64,000 nucleotides of DNA from Trichoplax adhaerens (Eukaryota; Placozoa; Uniplacotomia; Trichoplacea; Trichoplacidae), in NCBI RefSeq assembly GCF_000150275.1, contig NW_002060956.1, positions 711,379 to 775,378 on the forward strand. The letters are read 5' to 3'. Made by a program: the position numbers and the translations under genes. The notes under the pieces were generated by a model. It ran no database searches, was not told where the DNA came from, and saw only the letters and a program-made list of their open reading frames with translations. Positions 1 to 11,375 of this stretch are shown here, one piece after another. Within the stretch, counting starts at the first letter, position 1. Every line of letters begins with the position of its first letter.

Positions 1-83
1 TGAGTTTAATTTAAGTATATTACTGTAAAATGCCATTACAGCATTTATAGTCAGGGAAATAAATTTGCTATTTTAATCATCAG

Positions 84-1340
84 CTATCGCTTGCGAGCAG
101 AATTCGAAGACAATAAAGCAGTAAGAAGGAATAAAAAAAGATTATATGAAACACAGGTTACAAGGTAGCAACTAAATCAAAACTCTATAGATTACAACTT
201 ACCTAATACATGCAGTTAAAAAGTTAGTTAATCACTCTTGATTGATTATGATTTAAACATAAGGATTCAACGGGCTTGGAGAGGATTCAAACGTCGACAA
301 AGTCAGGCGTCGCTTGCTGATGAAGAAGTCAATCAAGAAGAGAAACCTATTGAAGATGATAAGAACGAAAACTCAAATATGCCATCTAAAATAGCTGAGC
401 TAGTTGCTGAAGACGTTAGTGATTATAGTGTTACTACAAATATAGAAGAACAAGTCTTTAACGGAGGTCAACCAAAATCAGAGATGGACGTGATAGCGAT
501 ATTATTATCAGAGATAATTAATAAAGCGATAGATAACGAAACAGAAAGCCAAACCGAATCTCACACAATTTCGCGAGATCATCACTCAAAAATTAATGAG
601 CACAAAGCAGTTTTTGACGACGATAAGTTAGATATTTCTTCTGATGAAAAAATACAATTGAATGCTACTCCATTACCCAATGACAGTAATTTATCTAATA
701 AGGATATTCAGTCTGAGGCAGGTTAGTTATATTATACCTAATGTGATCATTTTAGTAAACTGTTATACATAACCATAGGTATTTTTAACACTTGTAATAA
801 ATCGTATTGTTTTTTTCATGCTGCAATTACTGCACTGTGTATTTATATTTGCAAGGATTGAATATCGAAAGTATCCAAAAGTCCTTCGGTGATGGCTACA
901 AGCCATTACTCAATTATTCTAACGATGATTTGAGTGAGAAAAAAGTGAAACTAGAAAATTTGATCCAAGGTTGTTCTTTCAGTCTGATATTACTTTATAT
1001 AATTTTTTAATTATGCTTGTGAATGCAATAATTTCGTAGCTAGGATAGCTAACTATAATTATTTACGTTAATTTTGCAGATACGTCCAAAAGCCTAATCC
1101 TACTTCTAGTAGAGCAGGATGAACTGAAATCGGCTAATGTTGCATTAACTACTCACGTTGAAGAGTTAACTCGGTAATAACAAATCTCATACGAAAATGA
1201 ATAAAAATCAGTTAAAATGCAATTTTAGGATCCGTTTGTCTTTAAATTTTTGATTATGAACGCTCGTAGTGGAGAATAAATCATTGAACGAACGCTTCTT
1301 TTACTTGATTATTTACAGAGTTGTACAAAAGCGAAACTAA
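84..1340 (+). CDS. IQ-motif, coiled-coil protein, 3' part of gene
   Basis: This is the 3' end of a gene whose start lies outside the window. Exons consistent in phase are 84-164, 264-721, 856-969, 1080-1173 and 1319-1340, with the TAA at 1338-1340. The first junction creates an IQ motif (IQRAWRGFKRRQ), a calmodulin or myosin-light-chain type binding site, directly after a basic helical stretch. The large second exon is acidic and low in complexity. The last three exons encode a short predicted helix (DLSEKKVKLENLIQ, then LLLVEQDELKSANVAL) that looks like a coiled coil. A TTG-initiated frame covering 238-726 is not a real start, because an acceptor AG sits at 262-263. I do not recognise the family. 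The assignment as an exon chain is fairly sure; the function is not. Confidence 0.6.
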
Positions 1341-2445
1341 AGTTGAAGAAAGACATATTTTTAAGATCTTGAGAAGGAAGTTGGTATAATGACAATTTGG
1401 ATTGTTTCTTGCTTTAGAAATTCGTATTTGCGATGCTGATTCATCATGCATGCTTTCATTAATAAATCAGTGATTAATAGATATAATCAGAACTGATAAC
1501 AATGTTATGTTATACATTGCAATGTAAAGACATTATCCAAAAATTTAGGCTCAAAAATGACTACTATAACAGGATCATAATGTTTATTTGTCAGTCTGTA
1601 TACAAGGTACAGAAAAGTACGGTACAATTTTTGCATTTCTTTAATTAGCAGTAAGTTAACTTTCCTAACATTTCGTTGCCTTTTAAAACAAAAAATCGTA
1701 AATCCTATTTATTTTTTATTCCTACGCAATTTGATGTAATAATTTTAGTATTGGCATTCGATAATGTATTTTTCATTGACTCTTGATTTTTCTGACGAAA
1801 ATTTAAGTTAAAAGTTCAACCCATTACAGTGCGATAGATGGGTATCAACGCTTACTTGTCGCTTACACATTCTACAAAATTAGACATTCAGATTCACCAT
1901 TAAAGATTTTAAGATGTAAATGTCAACGTAGTACGGTCTTCGCTTAAAATAATGATTAGCATCATACACATCTTCTAGCGCCAAGATAGCGTGTTATAAC
2001 AAAATTTCAAACAGTTTAAAAAGAATACACAGTTAAGTATATAGATCTATTAGAGAGCGAAAATCTGACAAGAATTAAAAATGACCGATTAACGGTCACA
2101 GCTTTAAAATCAATCTGTAAAAATTCAAGTAAACAGCATATTCCTTAGAATCACAGACAGACTTGAGATATAATATGATCAATTAATACCAGCATGCCTC
2201 AGCTGATAATGAGCTTGCCATGTATCGCCTAAGTGGATTCTCTTATAACGTTAAACACGTCTTATCTATATAATTAGAATTGTAAACTTACATTCAAAAA
2301 TATAACAGTAGACAAATAAAAATCGTCTTGCCTAAAGTTTCACTCCCAAGATTATTCCTTAGTTAATCTTGATTAATTTTAAGACTACTTTACGTGTATA
2401 ATTTGGAACGAAAATTCATTATGATACATTACTGATAAAGGAAAT
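1341..2445. other. Intergenic, no gene seen
   Basis: The stretch is AT-rich and has no open frame that joins to splice signals. It separates the stop of the IQ-motif gene from the stop of MFSD1, so it is a tail-to-tail gap that should hold both 3' untranslated regions. I saw no repeat or RNA gene in it. Confidence 0.5.
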
Positions 2446-5400
2446 TTACTGACTCGATCCTAAGTGATCCGGTACCTAATAATTGGAAGAGTAAGATTTT
2501 ATGTATAATGAATATTTTTGAGCTATAAAATAAATGTACAAGGTAGAAGAATTTCTCACCTCCGATCCTACACGAGCAGTAAATCTGTTTCTAACGTCAG
2601 AATCATAGCCCTGCTTGAAATCAACTTCGCTAGGATGGACTAATTGCGGATCGTTAATTGACGTAGACGCTTTTCTAGAAGATAAAAGATAGGACCTCAT
2701 ATAAGAGAAGAGTCACAATAAACATTGAAAAATTGATGTGAAGATTAATGTGACCGAATGCAAATCTTTCGAAAGACTCTTCTATTAAGTACATTTAAAG
2801 TAGACACTTACAAATTTTCTGCTTCAGCTAGCATATTGCGTTTTTTCGCACTATAATTCAGCGTGCCACCTATCATTATGGTATTATTGACTTAGGATTA
2901 CATTTTCTCAAATACCTATGTGTAGTATTCTTTACTACTAACCTCTTGCAGCATCAACAAGGTACAATGCTACAGCAGCAATAAGTGCAACTAATAGCAA
3001 AAAGGAAAGTGGTTACACTTGAAAATTTTCATATCGAAACTTAATTCCCTTTATGTTAGTTATATCACCGATGAGTTATATAGTAACTTACTGCTTAAAC
3101 AGCCTCCGAAAAAAACTTCTAAGAACAGATAGCCTTTCGAATCGACAATATCCCCAGCAACTATAGCAACAACGGCCAATCCAAGATTTTGTATAGCTTG
3201 CATGCTATCAGGAGAAATTTTATTTTTATCAATGTACAAATGCAACAAGAAATTAAATATAGATTCAGAGTACGATTTAAGATTATTACATGTTAGAACC
3301 TACATTCCGTAAGCAGTTCCTAACTGATGCTCTGGTATAACATATGCTACCATGGGCCATAATGCACAAGCAAGTAAAGAATAAGCTAAGCCCATGGTAA
3401 CCATAGCAATATAAGGATTTAAGAATGTAAAAGCCATCAGCATGTGGCTCCCAAGAGTTGCAACAACGCCCAAGATAACTGCGATTTAATGATTAAATTA
3501 ACAACCAGATTAGAATTAAATAAAGGAAATTTCAATCTATTATTTATGTTTGATTTTCTTCGGATTCATCTTTACCCCAATATAAATTGCGACCCACTTT
3601 ATCCACAAGAATACCAAAAATGGGGGACATAAATGCTGATAGGAGGTACACAATACTATCGCGGTAGAATATTACGATTATAATATTAATATCAATTTGG
3701 TTATGAAAAGGTACTCTTATTCTTATTATGTACCTGTTTACCGCACTTGCAGCAGCGGGGTCTAGGCCAAATCTTTCTTCAAAAAATACTCTTTAACAAT
3801 CAAAGTATGGAGAAAATTATAAAAATCTTTTAAGTATTGATAATCATTACCGAGAAATTACGCAGTTGAATAATTATAATTCACCATCAGTTTATATACG
3901 CAATAACTTACAATCCTAAGCTTATGAAAGGAAATACTGTTACGTAGTACGCGACACAAATAATAAACATAAGCCATATCTGTAAAGAGAAATCTTTTAC
4001 ATCCAGAAGACTGACTTTTTCTCCTGAAAAAAGACCAATCCAATAGTATATGATTACTTGATGTTAATAACAAAAGGTAAATTTTCTGAAAGTTGTTATA
4101 CCAACCAGTCTTTTCATCATCTTTTCCAAGTAGTCTATTTGCTCTCTTGTCGTAATAAGCCAGAAGGACAGCACAAAATAGTGACAATATGCAAAAAGCG
4201 CATCCTAGAGAGTAAAAATATAAGGTTGTTGCTTATCATTCGTAAGCTGTGAGTAGTGACACTAGCGGTGAGCCATAGAGTTGAAGTAATTTATTGGCTC
4301 ATAAAAAAGGCAGTTAAGTCTGCTACGTACCAAACCATAATGTAGCACCTAAACATTGGTAACCCGATAAGTAATTGTTCAACCAACGATAAATTGGTCC
4401 CATGATGTTTATATTGACCGTACTACCCTATATTGCAGCATTAACATATAATTGTAAAATAAATTCAATTTTTATGTAACTAAGGAAAGTATCCTGATAA
4501 TTTCTACAAAATTGAATAAAGTTATTACCACTCGAGAGAAACTGAGCTGCAAACCAAAAACCATATTTAACTCTTTGCCTTTAAACCAACTAACTGCATA
4601 GGTATTTTGGCCCACTGCTAAGGATTCTCCACCAATTCTAGATTACGGAAAAAAAATTTAATCTGCTTAAGATCTCGATCGTTACTTGTGATTCACTTGG
4701 TAGCTAACATTGTCTATACATTTTGAAATAATTTCCGATAGTACAATTTAAGACTTATGGTGATGCAGTGCGTTTTTTGTTTTATAAATTTTAAAATTAC
4801 TGTTAGAATAAAAATGTCAATATATAGTTTCCTATTAATGGGAGCAAAATTTCGTGCAGCGACAGAATATAGGTACTGAATGACCTATTTACCGAAAATT
4901 GAGGTCGTTTACAGCAAAGTCTTACCCAAATACAAATCTTCCAACACACATTAGCCAATATTTATCCAGTTGAGCACCTATAGCAAATATGATCTGTACA
5001 GATACATGATATAGATAAAATACATGATGTTAATTCTTTTAAATCATGAAACTGGAATGATTAAATTATATTATTAGAGTATACATTTATGACTGTCTTG
5101 GTCGTCTATGCATTTTTAAGTAATCTATCAGAAATGATGATATGTAAGCTAAAGGCAATTAACAATGTTAACGTACTTGACCAACTAATACGAAAAGGGC
5201 GAATACAATGGTTCCAAACCTACAATAAGATAGGACATTTTCATACTTAAATGCAAGATCAGTGACAGCCAAGATATATAAATTAAATTACAGTAGTATC
5301 AAATCATTCCAAAACTACTTAACAGTACTATTACTGATTTAGTTAATTGGAATATTTGGGAAGATTATTGCAGCTATTTTACAAGATATAAGCTAATGCT

Positions 5401-6740
5401 GGTCTACGCGTATTAATCGATAGTAAATGAGAATGTAGGCTTAAGCTATTATCATTCTATTATTTTTTCGATTTTCTAGTTATATACTGTATGATATAGT
5501 GATTACATATTACTAAAAAGGATTAATCACATTCTGTTGCTACTAAGCGGATATTATAGATATAATAACCTCAGTCCTAAAAAGGTATCGAGTAAGTAAC
5601 CACCAAAGAAGCAAAGAACAACATTAGGCCATGAATATAAAGAATATAAAAGTTCATAGTTGGCAGCATTAACCCGCATATCCTATCCATATAAATTATT
5701 TGAAATGAGAATACAGGCAATTTGTGTTAGTTCAACGCTTACCGCAAGCGTGTTCGATTATAGAATTTAAGAAAAAGTTTCCATACCGTTTCAATTTGCT
5801 TCTCTAATGCAGCAGGATTATCGTAGACGAAGTAGCTGCCTGTTATTATGGGAGAAAGTTGATATTATTATTTAATAAGTCACTTTATTTTTATCATTTA
5901 CTCCATGCGGCAATCGATTAGATACGTAGATGTAATGCAAAACGCTATATGCAATCTACACTCCACCGTAGTCTCTATCCATTACACTAAAGGCTAATTG
6001 ATTGCGATTTACCTAATAGTATTCTTAATGATTAGTCTATCTTGGTGTGATGAATATTATTACTGTATACTGTAATTTGGCATGCTATAAGGTACCTCTG
6101 TTAATACTGTACCTTTCTTATAGGCGGTACAATAATGTGTGCATTAAATTACAATATTATGCAGGACTCTCTAGTGGTTGACTGTCGCCTCAGCGACTAA
6201 AGACGTAACATTCTTTTCTTTCCTTGAATACTAATAGTCAAGATTGACTGGATCTGTATTCTTCGATCAATCTAACGCTATGACTGATAGTAAGTAATAA
6301 TACGATCAGAATGAGACAATGTTTGTACTTGTCACGAGGCGACGGCGACATGCTTCCATAATGATTGGACTATCTCGTTACTACTAAGCACATCGATTGT
6401 AATGTACGTACTATATGTATAAGTTTAAAATGTTTTTATGATAATCCTTTTACGATTATACGAACCAACATTTCTCCCACAGTATACACTATGCTCCATT
6501 TCGTATCATTGGTATATCGATATAGTAGTATACATAGAGTACGATTTTGCTAGAATCGGTAGATATCTTACCGAAACTTAGAAAGCACATTAAAATTAAA
6601 ACCAAATAACGATGTAATGCACGTCGAGGATCGCAAGCCATGGTGGCCCCACAACCCGTCAATTCCTCAGTTAATGGTTGCTCATCGGTGGTAGTATTGC
6701 CTTGAGTTTGTATCAATGGAGTATTCTCATCGATAGCCAT
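2446..6740 (-). CDS. MFSD1: MFSD1-like lysosomal major facilitator transporter
   Basis: A complete 17-exon gene encoding 512 residues. Exons from the start: 6572-6740, 5787-5839, 5570-5682, 5177-5219, 4926-4993, 4529-4637, 4331-4427, 4106-4204, 3912-4023, 3734-3790, 3576-3655, 3304-3478, 3092-3204, 2943-2990, 2812-2869, 2560-2674, 2446-2475. All phases close and the sum is 1539 nt. Family matches run the whole length: HRYLVLILMCFLSFGSYF, SWPNVVLCFFGGYL, GGESLAVGQNTYAVSWFKGK, DVKDFSL, SPIFGILVDKVGRN, ALWPMVAYVIPEHQLGTAYG, SKGYLFLEVFF, NYSAKKR. The N-terminal tail holds ENTPLI, an acidic dileucine signal like the one that sorts mammalian MFSD1 to lysosomes. The family is a 12-helix lysosomal protein that partners with GLMP and is reported to move dipeptides. 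The C-terminal tail of about 40 residues after the last helix is longer than the short human tail. Confidence 0.95.
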
Positions 6741-6912
6741 GATGAGAATGAGTATGAATTAATTGCAATGGAAAGACAGAGTGATTTAATGAATTATAAA
6801 TATCAATGCAAGGAGAAGATGGCCACAAAGTGATTTTGACCGCAATGATAGACTAGTCGAGTCGACGTTTTGCTTTCATCCATACAGGACCACAGCCTCA
6901 TCTACAGTGCAC

Positions 6913-6974
6913 TACTGTACAGTGTACAGTAGATTCGTGACGAATGAGCTGATGGTACTGTACACTGTACTGTA
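6913..6974. repeat. Imperfect inverted repeat / hairpin
   Basis: The 19-nt arm 6913-6931 (TACTGTACAGTGTACAGTA) is matched in reverse complement at 17 of 19 positions by 6956-6974. Each arm is itself close to palindromic. The loop of 24 nt contains a smaller palindrome (ATTCGTGACGAAT). Confidence 0.7.
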
Positions 6975-7445
6975 TGACTAGTGTCAATTTTTAGCGATAC
7001 TGTCCAAAGCCAAGGACGGTATTCAGTTGATACAATCACTTGTATAGCGTAGTAATGTTTACGTAGGTCGAGAAGTATGGTAGACAAAGCCGTGTGAAGC
7101 CGGGGTCACATGACGCTCACCAGGCTGTCGCATCACTTGCATAGGCTACAGTAGCAGTAGTGTATCATGGACTTCGAACCAGGGGACTTTATCCGCTAGT
7201 AGGACATTGCTAGTGAACGATGGTTTCTAGTCCTTCTTTCGTTGGCTAAATTAGCGATTCTACTGTAGGTCTGGCAGACATTAGCCATCGCTATCACAGA
7301 ACCATTCTATTCATAATATCTTTTACGGTAATGGTAACCCTCGCCCTGGTACCTTTTCGTTAGTACCTCTTTTACTTTGCACCTGGCGTTTCCTAGTCGT
7401 TACGCAATTTTACTGTCTACAGTATAAACTAGTAAAGGAAACTTG

Positions 7446-7864
7446 CAGCATCAACGACCAAATGCAGTCCTGTATATCTGTCCAGTAGTCCATGCTTAGA
7501 GTGCCATGTCTAGTCGTCCACTTGTCCATCGGGAGAATGTTGAGTGAGCACTGAGCAGCATCAACGACCAAATGCAGTCCTGTATATCTGTCCAGTAGTC
7601 CATGCTTAGAGTGCCATGTCTAGTCGTCCACTTGTCCATCGGAAGAATGTTGAGTGAACAGCATCAACGACCAAATGCAGTCCTGTATATCTGTCCAGTA
7701 GTCCATGCCTAGAATGCCATGTCTAGTCGTCCACTTGTCCATCGGAAGAATGTTGAGTGAGCAGCATCAACAACCAAATCCAGTCCTGTATATCTGTCCA
7801 GTAGTCCATGCTTAGAGTGCCGTGTCTAGTCGTCCACTTGTCCATCGGGAGAATGTTGAGCGAG
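7446..7864. repeat. Tandem repeat, four copies of about 103-110 bp
   Basis: Units begin with CAGCATCAAC at 7446, 7556, 7659 and 7762. They are nearly identical over their length (shared internal words CCTGTATATCTGTCCAGTAG and CACTTGTCCATCGG). Units differ by a few substitutions and a short indel at the junction. No open frame runs through them. Confidence 0.9.
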
Positions 7865-7865
7865 C

Positions 7866-7885
7866 CCCCCTCCCCCCTCCCCCTG
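7866..7885. repeat. C-rich homopurine/homopyrimidine tract
   Basis: A run of C interrupted by two single T residues follows directly after the fourth tandem unit. On the opposite strand it is a G-rich tract with three G-runs. Confidence 0.8.
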
Positions 7886-8227
7886 TGTAGTACTAAAACA
7901 AATGGACGCGTTTGACTGTATACTGTACACTACAGTAAAACACTTGTATAAGACCAGCGACTACTAGAAGTCCATCATGTACTGTGCAGCAAAATTGATT
8001 GCCAGCCATGCTAAAGTAAACAACTTAATCATTTGATCATAGCTAGAAACTATGGCAATATCGATCCAACAGCAAGATGTAATGGTTATGAAAAGTGATG
8101 ATTAAACTACAACATACGCACGTATACGAGTAGAATACTGGAAGACTATCCAAAAAAAAAAAGAGCTTATTGATCAATACCGGTTTCCCTTTAGTCGTAA
8201 AATTACACATCAACTAGGCTGGAAAGG

Positions 8228-9904
8228 ATGATTCAATCATGGGTTAAAGTCACTATAACATTATGCCTTTATGGCTTCTTTAAAGAGATGAAACCATCTG
8301 AGCCGTTTTTAACACCTTTTCTCAAAGGGTTGAGTAATAATTTAACTGAGAATGACTTAGAGCAAATTTATCCTGTTTGGACATACAGTTATCTAGGCAT
8401 GTTAGCCATCGCTCTGTTAGTCACCGATTTAGCTCGTTATAAACCGATTATTATCATTGAGGCGTTAGCTTACTTGGCTACTCGTATCATTTTGTTAGCT
8501 GGCCATAGTGTGCCTATAATGCAACTAATGCAGTTTGCTTATGGCATAGCGACCGCAACTGAAATTGCATACTATGCTTATATATATGCTGCAGTCTCAT
8601 CGCAACATTATCAAAAAGTAACCAGTTATACACGCATGGCTGTATTATGTGGTAGATCATCGGCAGGTTTTATTGGCCAACTATTAGTATCATTGCATGT
8701 AGCCAATCTTTACGCTCTCAATGTTATTGCTACCTGTAGCGTTTGTATTGCACTGGTATTAGCTGTATTACTTCCAAAGATTCATCCTAATGATTTGCAA
8801 TCAAACCAAGATCCACCCCTAATGGTATCCATTAATAATCGTGCCCTAGAAACTGAGAGTCGACATGATAATAGTCATCAACAACATCAAGATTCCAAAG
8901 TAGACAATCGTGTTAATACGGCGATGTTTTCACAAAGTAAGCCGCAAGATACTGACAACAACACTACTTCTTTAATCAAGGATAATAATGAAGATGAAAA
9001 CATACCTAGAGGATGGAAGCAGCAAATAACCCATTTTACTTGCACCTTGACCAATCAAATTGCCTATATCTACTCCAATCATTGCATATTGCGATGGTCT
9101 CTTTGGTGGGCATTAGCTACATGTGGTGAATTACTTGTAGGCAACTATGTAGAAAATTTATGGGACGTTATCTATCCCGCCCGCTATCATAATGAAGATG
9201 TCTATAATGGCCTAGTTTTGGCTGTTGCAACCTTGTTGGGAGCTGGTGCTGCACTAGCTTTAGCATATGTAAAATTTGATTGGGGCTTTTTCGGTGAGCT
9301 AACGGCTGGTATTGTATCTGCCATCGATGGCGTTTTACTATTAATTATGGCATTAACCAATCAAATTTGGCTATGCTATGGCTGCTATGTCATATTTCGT
9401 ACCTCGTATGCCTTATTAATTACGATCGCAAGGTAATTAAATTGATCTACATCTACTTTCTGCTTACCCTCAGCTATAAAGTTCAATAGCATACTAATGA
9501 CTAATTTAATTTATACTGTATTGAACTAATTGCATGATATCTGAAACATAATTAATTTTGATTCCATTATCTGATCTTCTTTTAGTCTACAGATTGTGAA
9601 CGAAATTAAAAGAAATTGCTATGGATTAGTCTTTGGTATAAATATGTTCCTAGCATTGAGTCTTCAAACTATACTCCAAGCGGTCATACAAGGTTACAAA
9701 GTACATGTCGTTCATCAATTTTATACGTATTCTGCCTACTTTGGTCTTCTTGGATTAGCGTTTACTGCTGTTGGAGCTTACAAAATTGGTAAGTTAGGAT
9801 GGAGAAAAAGCTGGCAATTCTCAAAGCTAAAGTATATTCAACGAGCGTCTGGCAATGAATCTGTTTCAACAATTGATAATAATAACGATATTGACAGAGT
9901 TTAA
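8228..9904 (+). CDS. SLC19A-family (reduced folate/thiamine-type) carrier
   Basis: Two exons, 8228-9432 and 9586-9904, joined in phase 2, give 507 residues. The N-terminal signature GFFKEMKPSEPFLTPFL near residues 17-33 is the diagnostic SLC19 sequence around helix 1. VENLWDVIYPARYHNEDVYNG in the second half and GLVFGINMFLALSLQTILQ in the last exon also fit the family (major facilitator fold, 12 helices). A hydrophilic, Asn/Gln/Ser-rich loop of about 80 residues splits the two six-helix halves, as usual in this family. Members carry folates or thiamine across the plasma membrane; the substrate cannot be told from the sequence. The ATG at 8228 is chosen because it precedes helix 1 at the usual distance. 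A single intron near the end differs from the multi-exon neighbours. Confidence 0.93.
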
Positions 9905-11375
9905 CAAAAATTTTTTTCTGTATTCATTTTATCAAAACTCATAAGCAACACTTTGCTAAATAACTACGCGTCCACATGAAATAAATGTAAAATACAAATT
10001 TTGTATATTAGTGTTATTAATAAAGTACGGTAAAAAGGTTATATTATCGCATTGATTAGCATGAATTCAGTTGTAACACATTTACTGCTTTAGTTATGTA
10101 TCTTGAAATCATTTAGTTAAACTTCAATTTTCATAAACTATCAATTTATTAGGAATATTTAGTTATTGAACTGGCTGTCTTTATGATCATAGGCCTAGCG
10201 TACTATAATTTAATGATACAGTTTCATATGTACCCATATATACTCGTATATAGGTTGAAATACGTTAACTGATTATATTTCATGTAATTAAATATTTTCG
10301 AGCTTTTTTTCGCTGATTTAGCAAGGGCAAACATGATTTTAATAATCTAAATTATCTTACACGATCACTGTGCGTTAAACACATTGTAGTTTAACATTGA
10401 AGATTTTATTTTTAGAATAAAGTCAAAGGATAAATATATCAGTGTGCTACGTTTGCAAATATTAAACTATGAAAGAATAGCTAAAAGTAATAATATTTCG
10501 CCACACATTCAATTTTTTTACAATTTTTGGCATATTTTTAACTATTTTAATGCTGTATAGAAAAATTTACTCAAATTTCAAATATATGTAAAATTGTTTA
10601 TTCAATTGCTTTAACTCGATTAATTTTAAACAATAGCATAATAAAGCTATGATTGTTTTTGTTACAAAATTAGTGATGCTAATACAATTTCTATATTATA
10701 AGCTAAATGCAAAGTTTAACCCATTTTGTTACGACTATGATAGTATGTCCACTTAAGCATAAGATTTGCACTACATAAGTCTATTCTGTTACAGAATAGA
10801 AGAGTTTCGAAAACGTAACAGCAATACAAATTGAAATTAGTCTATTCTATAATCTTATTTTCAAGGCATAATACAATGTATAATACTGAAAGTCTAGTCT
10901 GTAATAGAAGGACACTAAAATAAAATTTATCACCATACTAATATAATCATTACCTATAACATTGAGAGCACCAACAAAATGATAAAAACTAACATTACTT
11001 TTTGTTATGCATTCTTAATCGACATTGACACATATTTACTACCGTTTGACAGAATATAAGAACTAAAATTTATCACCTTACTAACGTAATTATTATTTAA
11101 GACATTGTAAGCATCAGCAGGATAATAAAGACAAACACTAGTTTGTGTTATTCTTTTTTAAAAGAGTTTAAAAGAATGCTAAGCAACATTATTTCTATGG
11201 TTGCGATTTTAATTAAGCTGCAATATTTTAGTGAAGTAGGGCAACGAGATACTAAAAAATTGCGATTGTAGCATCTATCGAGATTGGAATACCCGTATAT
11301 GATTACGTATACTATCGTTCAAATTAAAGCTTAGTTATTTTGTCGTATACCGCTTCAACCACGCTTTAGATACGC
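9905..11375. other. Intergenic, no gene seen
   Basis: This is a tail-to-tail gap between the transporter stop and the end of SHIP-like copy 1. It is very AT-rich. Two similar stretches near 10918 and 11060 share the word AAAATTTATCACC followed by TACTAA, suggesting a diverged local duplication. No coding signal was seen. Confidence 0.5.

Larger units (their letters stand above)
6741..8227. promoter_or_regulatory. Divergent intergenic region between MFSD1 and the SLC19A-type gene
   Basis: The two transporter genes start head to head, 1487 bp apart, so promoters for both should lie here. No CAAT or TATA box stands out with confidence. The region is less AT-rich than its surroundings and contains an imperfect hairpin at 6913-6974, many copies of a TACTGTACAGTA-like motif (for example near 7410-7424 and 7915-7935), four tandem repeats at 7446-7864 and a C-rich tract at about 7866-7885. 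Confidence 0.5.

Noticed and set aside
238-726. Open frame starting at 238 as a complete small protein
   Set aside because: It begins at TTG, not ATG, and the acceptor at 262-263 and donor at 722 show it is an internal exon of the IQ-motif gene.
7446-7864. CRISPR-like direct repeats
   Set aside because: Units are contiguous with no unique spacers, and the DNA is clearly eukaryotic.
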